NCBI GenBank assembly: GCA_001600175.1
Contig: BCJC01000008.1
Span: 1,118,781-1,182,780, forward strand
Length of the DNA: 64,000 nucleotides
Direction: 5' to 3'
Source: Erythrobasidium yunnanense
Lineage: Eukaryota; Basidiomycota; Cystobasidiomycetes; Erythrobasidiales; Erythrobasidiaceae
Under the pieces are notes generated by a model. That model saw nothing but the letters and a program-made list of their open reading frames with translations. It made no database searches and had not been told where the DNA came from. Of the stretch, positions 43,337-56,145 are shown piece by piece. Numbering within the stretch: position 1 is the stretch's first letter; every line of letters begins with the position of its first letter. Position numbers and translations under genes: made by a program.

Positions 43337-44493
43337 ATGAGATCTTTGATTTCGGGCATTCCTTCTGTTCTGCGTGCTTCATCAAGACACATGTCGACGT
43401 CTGCTTCTCGTCAACTTCCTCCCTCTTCCCTGCCTATCCTTCAGTCGGTCCCTGATGTTCGCGCATGGAGGAGAAAGGCTTTCGACGCAAAACATCAAGT
43501 AGGATTCGTTCCTACGATGGGCGCTCTGCACGAAGGACATCTTGAGCTAGGCAAGTCTACGCAATGCTAGCGAGCATGCAAAGGCTATCCTGCTAATGCC
43601 TACAAACCAGTCAGGCAGTCCTTGAGGAATACAGACCAAACCATATGCTCCATTTTTGTCAATCCAGCACAGTTCGCACCGTCTGAAGATCTAGGAACTT
43701 ACCCAAGAACGCTCGAATCGGACCTGGAGAAGCTGGAAAGCCTCTCTGTGGACGGTAAAAAAGTCGCAGCTCTATTTCTGCCTGGCGTGCAGGACCTGTA
43801 TCCTGATGGGATAGAACAAGATGTATCGAAACAACGAGGAACTTTCGTCTCCATAGAAGGCTATTCGCAAGAGGTGGGTCGGCCTTCGAGACTTTTTATC
43901 ACTGCTAAGCATCCTCGCAGATGGAAGGGCAATCGAGGCCGACGTTCTTTCGAGGTGTTGCGACAGTGGTCACAAAGCTATTCAACATAGTGCAGCCCGA
44001 TTTGGCCTTCTTCGGACAGAAAGACATACAGCAATGTCTGATCCTGCGACGCTTAATAGCCGATCTTCACCTACCACACCCTCCAGGTCCTTCACATCTC
44101 CGCATATTGCCGACTGTGCGCGATATCGACAATGTCGCTCTGTCCAGTCGGAATGCATATCTGACCTCGACCGAAAGGCGCTATGCACCGATATTAATTA
44201 ATGCCCTTGAGGCGGCTCAAGCGAGGGCAATGGAGAGCAACGATGAAGTCTCAGTGCAGGAAATATTGGCGGCAGCCGAGGCCGGTATGAACAAGTTTCT
44301 TGATGAGCTAGCGTCGAGGCCGGACTCGCCTGAGAAGGTCGATATAGCGCTAGATTACATCAAAATCAACGATCCTCTTACTCTCGTCCCTATGAATGCT
44401 GTCCGCAAAGGTGAAGCTGCAGTTATCTCAGGCGCAGTCAAGATCGGCAACACTAGATTGATAGACAATGTTCTAGTCAACATTCAGTTGTGA
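43337..44493 (+). CDS. PAN6: Pantothenate synthetase (pantoate-beta-alanine ligase)
   Basis: Joins pantoate and beta-alanine with ATP to make pantothenate (vitamin B5) for coenzyme A. Exons 43337-43550, 43611-43873 and 43921-44493 give 349 aa. Motifs are GFVPTMGALHEGHLELV (ATP-binding HxGH), SIFVNPAQFAPSEDL, RPTFFRGVATVVTKLFN, PDLAFFGQKDIQQCLI and DNVALSSRNAYL (KMSKS-like SSRN). The first 25 residues are Arg/Ser-rich and could be a mitochondrial leader; a second in-frame ATG would remove it. Intron 1 (43551-43610) starts with GC, not GT, in the context AG|GCAAGT, a known minor donor class. Confident. Confidence 0.93.
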
Positions 44494-44651
44494 AGGAGCA
44501 GTACATACGCTAGAGCAGTAATAGGAGGAGAAGTTTCCCTGCAATGCATTTTGATTTGCAGTGCAGCTCGCATTTCAACACAAGCTTCTAGCAGGATACA
44601 AGATGGAAAACTTTTGCAGCTCTCTGAAATTTATACATCGACAAGCACTGC

Positions 44652-47600
44652 TTAATGGCCGGCGTCCGCGAAAACGGCCTTCTTGAGACCCTTATAGGCC
44701 TGATTTATCGTGATAGTCACTGCGTTTTCGAAGCTCTCGTCATCTGCGAGAAGGCAGTCGATATTTAGCACAATAGAGAGTATATGCATCGAGCCAAGGA
44801 CGTACCAATCTTTCGTGTTCTGTAGTCGGTGTAGGGGCGTCCTTCTAGGGTTACGCTCGTATCAAACTTGAAATCAAGCTGTAGTAACGTCAGTATGGAC
44901 CTTGTGATCGGAAGCAGGTTGGAAGACCTACGAGATTGTCGGAGAACATCGTTGTGATGGCCAGCATGTCACCATCTTCCGCAAGAAGAGACCATTCATG
45001 CTCTTTGTCTGTAGCTAAGCGCTTCTCGAAGGCGGCAGCGGTTTGATAGACCGTGTCTTCTAGGGTTTTCGCATATGAGAACCTGGAAAAGGCAAGGAGG
45101 TCAGTCTGTCATTCTCTCTTTGGATGAGGCAGTAAGACCGTACTTCTTAGCAAAGTACTGGACTCGATCGCTGCTTGTCATTGCCTCGGCGAGGTCCTCG
45201 TCTTCGGTATAGAGCAGCAAGAACGAGCGATGATTGTACTCTTTCGCTTTCTGTGCTGCCGTTATGGTCGACCATAGGTAATCGTAGGCATTCGGACTGT
45301 GTCGGAGACTGAGTGTCTCCTTTGCGGGAATATTGTATGTCTCTTCCAGGTCATTGATATCGTAGGGTAAGAGCGAGGTTTCGTCGCTGGCTTTGTTGGG
45401 CATCATCGCCTGGAAGCGGCTACAGCGGACTATCAGTCTATTAATGTCTCGATACAGCAAAGAATAGACACGTACATCGATTGTTTGTTGATCTTGGCAC
45501 ACAGGTAACTGCGGTGCGCATGAAGGTCGAAGTTTCCATAGTCCTTCGGGTGCGGATCGGGCAGTCTCGCTTTACCTCTCCGCTTCAGCCAGATCTCTGA
45601 CCATGCTTGTTGCAGAGCATCGAAGTATGGTCCGTCTCCATGATGAGAAACGTAGCGCCTGAGGCGATCTAGCAGCAATTTCCCGGTGCAGCCAGGGTAA
45701 TATCGTTTCGCCGGATCAATATTAAACTTGCATCCGAGATGTGCAGCTCGACTGTGCATTATAACATAGAAGTCTCGTAGCTGTTCGTCTTCTGCATCAT
45801 TCCATCCATTTGCCGCGGTCTTCTTCTCGTTGCTGATCTCGACTGGAAACACTCCGCACTTCAGCTATCAGACCATGTCACTCACAGCAAACTGAACTTA
45901 CCTGGGGGCAAAGGAGGGAGTACGAATTGCTGCTCCGCTTCCGACTCGTCCTCACTTTCTGCTGGCAAGGGCCCTCCATCCTCATCATGCTCGTCACGGG
46001 CGATGGCTTCTTTTCTCTTCCTGCCACTGACCCTTTCAGACTTCACTTTCGGCATACGCTTCATCTTCGCTGCCTTTGATTTCGATTTCAGCGTCCTGCT
46101 GCTAGTGTCCAGGGTTCTGCCCGTGAGAGTAACAGGTGTGGGCAAAACTGGCATCACGCCCACCTCTGTTTCGAGATGACTTCGGAGACCATCGGCAGTC
46201 AGGCCGTTCGGTGACACAAACCACTCTTGCAGGAAGCCAAGCTGATCTGTCGGGACAGATCGTTGACCATGCTCTGCTGCAAAGCGTTCGATTATAGCAT
46301 TAAAGATGGAAAGCTTCTGCTTCCTGTTATCCTTGGCTTTGCGAGCCAAAATTGCAGTAGGGTCTTCAGCCGCAGGCGCAGGACTAGCCTGATCAACGAT
46401 GGATCCCCTCTGCTTTCTGGCCTTGCGCGGTTTCGGCGCTGCCTGTGGTGACGCTTCGGACTCTGAGCTCTCCGAGTGCCCGCTATCTTTCGCAGCGGCT
46501 TTGATCCTCTCACGTCGCACGCTCTTTCTCTTGGGCGTGATAGCATCGATGCCTTCCTTCAATTGCTTCTCGATGTATTCCCTGACGGTGTCTACCGGCG
46601 CACAAACGTTGAAGGCCAGCTGTCCTAGCGCCTCGGCGTCATCCAGCAAGCTCGACCTTTCTTCGCGTTCCCCCATGATGCGTCGAATGTACGATTTCTG
46701 GCTGCGCAGAAGGAAGTAGTCGTCCTTCCAGCGGCTGGATCCACGGCCGGCGAAATCTTTGACATCTCCTGCCTCGAAGAGGTCTGGATACGGGTGGGTT
46801 GGCGGCGAGAGAGTTGGTAGATCGCTCGCATCTGTATGCACTTTCTGTAGCACATCCCAATAGTGATTAACTTGCTCGGCAGTCGCAATGGGTAAAGCTC
46901 CTAATAGACGCCTAGCTTCGGGATCTGATGCGAAAGCATCATAGATGGGACTCTCGTTGGCCAGCTTCCAGTATGAAGCGCCCTTGCTTGCTCTTTGTTG
47001 GAAATATCGTGGCTCGCGCTCCGGTCCAGAGAATGCCACAATATCGGTCGATATCTCCACCGGTTCTAAGGGTTGCACAAGGCCGAGGTAGCTCAAGATG
47101 TCGAAAAGAGGGGCGAAGCGAAGGTTTGGTCTGCCTTTAGTCTGACGGAAAGAGGAGGTGATAGAAGGCGGAACGTCTTTGATTGCGATTTTGGTCGAGT
47201 CTTGCTGAGAGAGAAGAGCATCGAGATCGTCTGAGAACTGTTGAAAGGCTGAAATATGTAGGAATACGGAAAGGGGACACTCGAAGAGAACGAACGGGGT
47301 CGCGAAAATCCGACTTGTTTCGCTAGATGAAATGATGTAAGGCGAGTCATTGTCGTCGGAGACGCTGTCCACTAGAAATCGGTGCAGAGCCCGCGCTCTC
47401 GCAAAAATACCATAGTACCACCCGTAGCTTTGAGCAACGGCTTCCCACTCCAAAGCGAAGAACGCGCGAGGGTCGACAGTTGGTGATATCCCTTCTGTGC
47501 GTTTTGGTCGTTGACGCGATTTCGCATGTTTGAATTTGCCCGAATCGGTAACTTTCTTGCGACCTACTAGCCAGTTCTTAGCCGCAGCAATCTCTTGCTC

Positions 47601-50600
47601 CTGTAACTTCGCAATGAAGTCGGTGACAGCCGGACTGTTTAACTCTAGTTCCGCCAACAGGAAAATCGGTTTCTGTACCAGCTTTCCTGCCGTTCCTTCG
47701 ATCTGTATGATAGTTCGTTTCACCAAGCCACGCTTTTCTAGACCATTCCAGACCGTAGTCAATGTGCGCCGATCTAGCTGATAGGGCTCAACACCGTTCT
47801 TGCGGAGCATCCACTGCTGCCATGCTTTCTCGTAAGCTTTGCTGTCGATAACGCCACCTTGCTCCTGCAAGACTTTGTGATATTCGTTTTCGTGCGTATG
47901 GATGGAGTAGTTGATGCGCTCCGCTGTTAAAGGGATTGCGATGTCAGCCCAGCCAGCTGACTTCAATCTAGCAACTAACCTTTTGCCGGCTTATTGCGGC
48001 TGCCAGCCTTCTTGGTAGGTTTTGTGACTTTTGACTGCTTTTTCACTGCGGCAGGCATCGCAGGAAGTGCTGCGAGCTGTGCTTCTGTGATCTGCGGCTC
48101 AAGGCTGGCCGTAGAAGGTGGCATTGGAGGAAGAACGTTGTACGCGTCACCTGTCATCGTTGATAGATCGAGCAGATCGGAAGACCCCAGGGAATCTGCT
48201 TGCACGTTGTTGTTTATAGAAGGCTGTGCATTATCGACGGGAAGACTGAATGCATTGGGCAAGGACGCTGCCAAGCGGGCTGCCTGTTCTGGCGACCAAA
48301 GGGCAGGTATGGTGTCCGCAGCTTGAATTTCCGGTACCGCACCATCCACATTGACACCTTCCTCCGGAGCCTCGGTTTGGCGTGGCGGGGCTGCTTCAGG
48401 ATGCCCTTCCTCGAGCGTGACGGCAGGCAGTTCGACCTCGGACAACGTATCTGCATTGCTTTGTGCGAACGTCTTGTCATTTACAGAAGGCGAGGCGGCC
48501 TCGCCCAGAGATGTGGCTGATGGTGTGTCCTTTTGCGATTGATGAGCCACCTCGTTCAGCGTTGTTAGAGGCTCTGCAGGCTGCTGCACTAGTACGGCCG
48601 GTAATGCTAGGTTGGCGGGTTGACTGCCAGCGAGCGCCGCCACGTTTGTATCATTCGCAGCGATGGCCTTCGCTATATCGTCCATGACCGAGCTGAGGTC
48701 GTCAGTCGAAGTAGATCTTGTTGGAATGATTTGAACCTCCTCGGTATGCTCCTGTCCAGAGGGCGCAACCATGCACTGGGAAGGGAAGGCTTCGAACGGA
48801 GGTAGTGTGGGAAATATAGATTGATGGAAGCTCGTGGCGCCTGGCTCAACTTCTCCTTCTTCATCCTCTTCGAACAACGCTGAAGAGTTAACGGGAATAT
48901 CTTCCGCCATGTCCAAGTCGAGGACACTGTGCGTCGGCGCAGGTGCGGCTTCTGCAGCCGAGCTGCTTGCTTCAGCTATCGGAGCGGACGGCAGGTGCTT
49001 TTCTGTTGTCGCTTGCTCATGGACCGTCTGCTGTCCATCTGCTGAGACTACCTCAATAGGATCCTTCGATTCAGGTAATTCCGGCGTCAAGCCTGTATCC
49101 TCGCCGGATGCATCGACACTGATGTTATGATCCTGTCCATCGGTAACCACATCTTCTGAAAATATGCTCGACTGCTTGCGCGCAGCATTCCTCTTTGGTC
49201 TTTGGACGGCTGACGGCGTTGCTGCTGGTGTTGAAGTAGCTGAAACATCGCCCTCGATCGGCTCAGAGCCCGCTGCAGCTGCTGCAGCCGCAGCTGCTCG
49301 AGCAGCTTTCGTCTGTGCCAACTTGCTGATCATGGGCTCCAGACCAGCAAGTCTTCTCTCTTCCAGCATTCGTTTACGTTCGACAGCGGTAGTCCCAGGT
49401 GGATACTTTCGAGGTCTGCCTCTGATAGGCGGAGGCGGTGGAGTTCCATTCGGTCCAGGTTCCTGCTGATCGCGTTTGGTTTTCTTCTTCTTCTTTGGTT
49501 GCGGCTCCTCAGCTTGCGAATCGACATTTGCAACTTCTCCAGTAGCAGGAGGGACCTCCCCATCTGCAGGCGCATCAGCAGCGCTTACTGGCGGTTCTTT
49601 CGGTTTTGCTCTGGATTTGCGCTTGCGTGGTGGCGGCTTTAGGACCTCGCCCGCATTCGCAATATCTGGTGTAGCGCCTTCAATGTTTTGTTGCTGCACC
49701 TCTGCCGTCTCGCCGGCATCCTCAGCATCTGTAGATTTCGTTTGCTCTGCCTTCTTATCTTTCCTTGGCGCCCTTCGCCTCTTCGCAGAGGGCTGTTCTG
49801 GATTCGCGACTTGTCCTTCCACGCCATCTACTACTTCTACCACCTCAGCAGCCTTTCGTTTCCTAGGAGCTTTCGGTTTGGGTTCGCCGGTAGCTTCTCC
49901 ATCAGCAGTAGGCTCTTTAGGCTCTTTTCTCGGTCGACCTCGCTGTCTGGGAGGTTCTGCCCTAAGCTTGTCGAGCTCCTCCTGTGTGGCCTCGCCCGCA
50001 GCGACCGCTTTCTCCATGGCTTCTATCCTTCTTTGGTGTTTAGTCTTCTTGACAGGCTTGACCACTGCTGCTTTCGGTCCTCTCTTCCCCTTGGATTTGT
50101 TCGCCTTTGCTCTGCTCTCCCTACGAGCTTGCTGCTCTTTCCCTCCTGTGTGGGTGCTCCTGGCATATTTGTTGAAAGCTTGCGCATCCTTGTAGAAGCC
50201 TGTTGTTTCGAGTGCTGAGAATCCGCCTGCGAGTTCAGGATGAGAGAAGTCTTCAGGGTCGTACAGATCCGAAAGCCCGTCAAGTCGGCATCGCTCGTGG
50301 TAGCCTGATACGGTGAACCAGCGCAGCCGCTTCTCTCTGCCTTCGGTCTCGAGAACGCTTTGAATGCGAAAGTCGCATAGATGTGGAGGTTCTGGGTTCT
50401 TCTCGTATCGTACTAGGATTGTCTCGATAATTCGTTTGTTGAGGTCGCCCAGACCAGCGCGAAGATCCTGCAGATCAAGCGTCAACTATAGTAATGAAGT
50501 CGCTTAGGTATAAGCCTACACTAATGGTAGCACCGCGAGATCCGGCTTGCACGAGAAGATCCATTATTTGTCGTTCCACCGGCAGCGTGCGAAGGATATT

Positions 50601-52262
50601 TGGTCGCTGCTCGTCCATTTCGACTACATACCGTGATCAGTCGTTGCGAGGGGCATCAGTAGACAAAGCGGCTCACCCAGGTCTCCCACCTGATTGCGAG
50701 GCTGATGTTCGAGACCATAGTCGGTAAGCCGTATGCAGCCTAGCAGCGCTCGAGACCCTTCTCTCTCCACGCCGACCTTTTCGACCAGATTCTGGGCCAC
50801 CATATTGGTGATGATTCGATTCAGTCTACGTCTGTTCATCTGATCAGGACGCGACTGGAAGCCGATTGCGAAGACGAGGTTGGCATGAATGATAGTGTGA
50901 TCGGGAGCCCGTCGAAGGGCATGTAGGATGCGCGAGCGGACCAGAGGCTCATTGCTGTTCAGATGTGTCGTAGTGAGTATAGACAGCTGGGTTGGTCTTG
51001 TGTCCTCTTCCTCTTCGTCGTCGTTATCCTTGTTTCCGGTAATATCGGGGTCTCTGGTCATCCAAGTTGCCCAATGCGGCGATGATTCGAGATAATGACG
51101 GTGTATGCATCTTGAAGTCTGAGCTCGCGATGCTAAGACCTTGATCTTGACGCTGTGTTAGGCATCGGTCAGCTTGATTCACGATTGACATCGAAAAAAC
51201 GATATACGCACATGAAGCCCATCTCCACCAAGTTTCGCACGAAGTGGAACAGCGACTTTTGATCATGGTCGAATTCCTGGCCAAGCTCGATGACAGTTTT
51301 GCCCGACTCGCGACCTCGTGCTATAGCTTGAAGGACTTGGTAGGACAGGTGAGTGAGCTTGCTTTTCTGCGTGCGAGGCAGTGGCTCAGTATTGTTCCTA
51401 TGAGTCTCAATGTATAGAACATCGACGCACCCTCTCATGCGACCCGGTCAAAGCGACGAAACTTGTTTCAGGATCGACTGCAACACGAAGCGTCTCCAAG
51501 CCGTATCGCTCCACCAGCTGCTGCCTCGAAGACTCCTCCACCTCATCGCTAGCAAGCTCGCAGAACTCCCAAGACTCGCCGGTCAAGCGGGCATCTCTGC
51601 CGTGCTTGCCCTTGTCTTTCCTGGCAGCCTTGATCTTCGACTTGTTCTTGAGATTGAACTTTCCTTGATCTTGTATAGGAATCTGGTCTATCCCTTCCTG
51701 GCCATCTACAGACTCCCCACGCTCGTCGGCCAGTACGGAAGCGAGTGCCAATTGAGGTGCCGCTTCGAGCTTGCGCAGACATGCGACTTTGACTTCAGGT
51801 AGAGAGACGAGCTGCTTCCAAACGAACTCCCGAAAGGACGCGTCTACATTTTGCGAGGTGACGCTGCTTGAAGATGGTTCAGATGCGGCCCGTTGCTCGT
51901 AGAACGCCTGGACGAAGGCGTCCAGCCTGTACGATGTAGTGCCTGCGTCGCATTCATGTATACATCAGTACCGATTCGATTCTCGTTTAAGGGTATCATT
52001 TGTTTGATATTGTCGAGGTCGAGGTCGCATGAAAAGCTCGCAGGCTGAAGCAGGCAGAGTAGGAGGTTTGAACAGAGTAGGCATAAGATAGGGGGTTGTT
52101 GACAGACTGTGCCAAACGTATGTGAGCAGCAGCAGCTCCCTGCCTCTGCCTGCGAGCCTTTGCGAACGACCGCGAGCGAGCAGCTGAGCTGGACCGTGTT
52201 GACTCACCATCGTCGCCGTCCATTGCGATCTCGTGTCGCAGATACGCCAGTAGGTCGTCCAT
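44652..52262 (-). CDS. TFC3: TFIIIC largest subunit, B-block binding (Tfc3/GTF3C1)
   Basis: Binds the B block of tRNA genes to recruit TFIIIB and RNA polymerase III. Exons on the minus strand are 52262-52208, 51942-51444, 51397-51212, 51152-50677, 50623-50520, 50485 to about 47980, about 47966-45902, 45842-45476, 45419-45144, 45082-44932, 44878-44806 and 44743-44652 (about 2,280 aa). An N-terminal winged helix shows LTHLSYQVLQAIARGRESGK and SLFHFVRNLVEMGFIVK. A linker of more than 700 residues, rich in Lys, Ala, Pro and Glu, has two AT-hook RGRPRK motifs (near 49940 and 49415). Further winged-helix and helical domains follow. The exon 6/7 junction is uncertain, because the frames abut with only 23 nt between the nearest GT and AG. 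Confidence 0.85.
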
Positions 52263-52811
52263 CGTAGTGGTTGTAGTGTGTTACGGTTGATGCATCTGCT
52301 GCTTTCCTGGCTTGCTATGTCGAGGGCTTCATGCGAAAACCGCTGAACCACTTTGGACGCTCGAAAAAAGCAATAAACACGCGCGTCGAAGCGAAGCGTG
52401 TTCGCACGTGTTGAGTAGCTTCAGTGAGCGCTGTATGTACTGCTATCTGCAAGAAGAAGCTGACTTGATGATGTCGGACAAGCGCCAAAAGGCGTCTGGG
52501 CTGGCTTGCATGGTCGCATCAACTCCAATCGAAAAGAAGTGCTTTTGTAGCTGAAGTTTTCAATGCAATGTGATGCTTCATGTTTGTATTTATAATATAC
52601 TTGTGTAGATCTAAGTCCCAGCTACAAGGCCCCAAGATCGCGATCTCTCCGGAACAACAATGCTGATTCTGGGTGTAAAATATGCCGCTGAATCATATCA
52701 TACCCTCGTAGTCTATCTGTTCACGGCAGTATATCCCTGTCCATATCCCCTCAGGGAGGCTGCGCCCCATGTTCAGTATGGGTGTGCCTCAGAGGAAGCT
52801 GCGCCCGGAAA
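52263..52811. other. Intergenic with a two-copy direct repeat
   Basis: Upstream of TFC3 and downstream of the permease. An imperfect direct repeat of about 33 bp lies at 52751-52783 and 52788-52822, each copy with GCTGCGCCC and AGTATGGGT. The second copy overlaps the permease stop. No gene is recognised. Confidence 0.45.
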
Positions 52812-54574
52812 CTAGTATGGGTAGGTAGTGGGTGCGCCGGTGAGGATGAGCTGCTTATTCTGCTTTTTCAAGACTAGCTTCATTATCCACGCAGTCATAG
52901 CGCAAAGTAGAGAGAAAGCGGCCATTCCAGACATCGCGATGGTGTATCGGGGTGCGTCCGTCTTGATAAATAAGTAGGGTGTATAGATGAAGGATGCATT
53001 GGAGATACTGGTCATCATAGCGATCGTGACAGCGCGCTTTTCGGCAGTCTGCGAGCACACTGTAGCGGCCCAACCCAGGATAATAGAGTTTACACCGTAT
53101 GTACCGATCGTAAAGATAACCCTGTGTGTGTATCACATTAGTGGTGGTCAATCGCTTTGTCGTTTCTGTCGCCTCACATTGCCGTGTATCGGACCGCGAC
53201 GTTGAGCGTAGCAGGAGCCAACGCGAAACCGAGGATTGCCAATGCCTTCCACGCTGTTATATGCCACGTCCGTTCGTTAAAGTGGCCTGATGACAGCGAA
53301 GCCAGGACGGAGGTGAAGCCAGCGATAAGGTAGGGCGGGCATGTGAGGACGAGTGTGAGGGTTCTGCCGAGGCCTAAGCTGCTGATTACGGACGGGAAGA
53401 AGTTCTTGAATCCATTCGCGGACAGATGAAGGTTCTGCATGAGGCAGAAGAGCCAGACTCGAGGATCGGAGACAGCTTGGCGAAGACCGACCCAGACGGA
53501 AGCCTTGCCGCTGTCATCGACTTTGTCTCGTAGAAGTCGACTGTGAGCAAGCTCTCGCTCTTCTTGCGATAGCCATCGAGTTGTAAGGGGAGTATCGGGT
53601 ACAAATGGATAGGCGCATAGAGCCACAACGCCAGTGACTGTGCCTTGGAGGATGAAGAGCTTGTTGATCTTGATTAGCAACGTACTATGTCCTCGGTAGG
53701 AGGTCTAGCTTACCCATTGCCAGCCTGCGTAGCCGAGTCTGCCTTCCAATCCTTCGAAGATACCCAGAGCAATGAGGCCGGCGAACGCAGTAGCAAGGAT
53801 ATTACCAGTGTAGAGAATACTGATACGTGTCGCGATCTCCGTTCTCGTGTAGAATTGGGAGAGAATGAAGAGGGCGCCGGGGTAGTACGGTGCCTCGACG
53901 ACTCCGAGGAAGAATCGGGTGAGGAGCAGTCCCGTGAAGTTCTTGGAGAATGCAGTGCAAACCGAAATGACAGCCCATGTCATCATGACTCCGCACAAGA
54001 AAAGGGAGGGGCGAATTCGGGTGATAAGCACTGGAAGGCAGAACTTAGCTCTGAGTAGAAATATCGAGGGATGCACACAAACTGTTCGAAGGAACTCCCA
54101 TGATTATATAGCCCACAAATAGGATAGCTAGCATTGATGCTTGAGCCTGGCTCCACTGGGTGCCTGTGGGAAAAGCCAACTTACAGACTGAAGTCTGGTA
54201 TTGCGTGTCGGTGAGCCCCAAGTCTTCTTCTAGCGAGCTGACTATATAGCAAGATCTGCTCAGCTTCGTGGCATACCATGATACTATGCGCTTGACTCAC
54301 TTCGAGCCAGAGCGATGGCATTTCGGTCCAAATAGTTGAGCCAGTACATCGACCATAAAGACAGCATGATGTATCTGTCAAGTTTGCGAACAAGCTTGAT
54401 CTCCTTTGGGTCGGTCTTCCTGGTAAAGCCAGAGTAATCGGCCTTGGTAGTCGCTTTGATGTCTTCATCGGCCTCTACGAAGCCAGAGACTTCGAATTGG
54501 CCTTCTTCCTTCTTCTCAAGCGTCTCATCTACGGGCTTCACATCCCTGGAGTTGACTTTGTTCATTGTGGACAT
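52812..54574 (-). CDS. Allantoate permease family (Dal5-like) MFS transporter
   Basis: An anion:cation symporter family member that in fungi imports allantoate, nicotinate, thiamine-type or other organic anions. Exons on the minus strand are 54574-54301, 54241-54185, 54127-54083, 54030-53714, 53659-53178 and 53121-52812, giving 494 aa. Motifs are LVRKLDRYIMLSLWSMYWL and NYLDRNAIALARI, then SILFVGYIIMGVPSNMLI, RIRPSLFL, LLLTRFFLGVVEAPYYPGA (TM4) and YGVNSIILGWAATVCSQT. The C-terminus is a short cytosolic tail ending YPY. The substrate cannot be told from sequence. Confidence 0.88.
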
Positions 54575-55365
54575 TGGAGGAGATCGAAGTTAGAGAAGGT
54601 GCCCCTAGATCTCTGGAGAGAAGGGAAAACAGGAGGGGCAGACGAAAGAGCATATTTATACAGGCGTGCTTGGGTTAAGAGTGCCCCGCAGTCACCTCAA
54701 ACACAGAACGGTCTGTCCCGACGTAATTATGGCAAAGGCTTGGAACGAGAATGAAAGAGATCGACACGATAACAAGAATGGCGCTAAGCATGCAGCATTC
54801 GGTTATGAACGTTGTCTTTCGTCTCTTGTTCGCTGCTGTTCGGGCATCTCCACTGTCAGCCAAGAAATTCATAAGGCCCCATATCTGTCCGCAGCGCTAG
54901 CCTCTAATGGCGCGGAGCTCGCTGGACTGGCCTTGGCTGAGATATTTGTCATAGCCAATGAGGTGTCATACACAACCAAGCATACTTCGAGGAAGAGCTT
55001 CATGGGAAACCTTGACGCTGCTTGGGCTTGGGCTTGTCCTTCCTGCTTCTTGCGAGCCAAGCCAATCGCAGAAGGGAACATCGGACGCAGCAGGGGAGTG
55101 GTAGCTTGACGTAAATGACAGTAGCAAGCTTGTAGAGATGAAGTACGATTGCAGCGTACGCCATCGTGACTTGTATAACGGATGGTGCACATTTTCTGCG
55201 CTAGGCTAGGCAGGACGACCGTTCTTGCTGAGCAGACGGCTTCGTACTTGATAGGCGTCGTGTACTGATGCATGCTGTATCCCCAAGCTTGCAATGCGAC
55301 TCTTGGAAAAGGGGAAGATGTCTTGCGTAGACGGCGATCGTTTTTTGCTTGGTATCGAGTGCAGG
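54575..55365. other. Intergenic, no gene supported
   Basis: Divergent promoter region between the permease and the UXT-like gene. Long open frames exist on both strands (for example 54666-55109 plus, 54869-55570 minus), but none shows family motifs or a convincing splice model. A small gene here is possible. Confidence 0.35.
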
Positions 55366-55975
55366 ATGGCCATTTCTGAGAGCGTCTTCGCCAGTTCAGC
55401 TTCTCCTGCTGTTCGCCCGTCTCACTTGCGCAGACTCGATGGTCTCTCCGGTGCTGAAGCGCTGGAACGCTTCGAGCATGAACTGCTGGTCCTGGAGCAT
55501 CAGCTGAGGGAGTGGTGAGCAGCCTCATAAGCCTGCAGCTAGTGTAATGGCGCTGATATCGCTCATTCAATGCAGCAAAGCCTTCTACAGCGGGCTGCTC
55601 GACATTCGGAGCGGAAGAAAGCGTCGCGAAACCTCGTTTCCGTCAGCAAATAGCGAGCTGGCCGAAGGTTTCCATGTCAAGACGCAGATATCATCCAAGC
55701 TGCTCACAAATGATGAAGACTCTATCGTCGTGTCGCTCATCGGAGACCTCTATGTCGAGTTAGAGCTCGAAGAGGCTGTCGCATACGCGCAGAGAAGGGA
55801 AGAATACCTTACTGTGTGAGTCAGAACATTCGTAGCATGTGTTGAGCAGTATTAATGCTCGCACAGATCCTCGCTGGCCATCAAAGACCGGATAGCTGGC
55901 ATGAAGGCTGAACTCGAGATGGATGACAACAGCTTCAGGGACCTTCTGAAGCAATTTCAAATGGCTAGTTCGTAA
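55366..55975 (+). CDS. UXT-like prefoldin alpha-family protein
   Basis: Exons 55366-55514, 55576-55815 and 55867-55975 give 165 aa. The prefoldin alpha fold is visible. An N-terminal helix (ALERFEHELLVLEHQLREW) leads to a central beta-hairpin region (GFHVKTQISSK, DSIVVSLIGDLYVELELEEA), then a C-terminal helix (KDRIAGMKAELEMDD). The GDLYVELELEEAVAY segment resembles UXT/STAP1, a component of URI/prefoldin-like complexes, more than classic PFDN5. It is a second prefoldin-fold gene in this window besides the subunit 3 gene at the left edge. Family fold likely; subclass tentative. Confidence 0.65.
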
Positions 55976-56145
55976 GGCCGGACAACGCCCCGGTGCGTCC
56001 GTCGCCCTACAAGCGCACAGACGAAGAAAGCAGAAGGATGTGCCAAAATGAAGCCCTTTTCAAGCATGGTACAGCACAAGGAGCAATATACAGGGCACTA
56101 CGATACAGCGACGCTCCATGTCGAGATCCAGCAGGTCTTGGGTTC

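Noticed and set aside
49476-50195. Plus-strand open frame of 239 codons, hydrophobic
   Set aside because: Antisense of the Lys/Ala/Pro/Glu-rich TFIIIC linker, which produces artificial hydrophobic sequence.
54869-55570. Minus-strand frame of 233 codons
   Set aside because: It covers the UXT-like first exon and spacer on the other strand. No motifs and no plausible splice sites, so not called.
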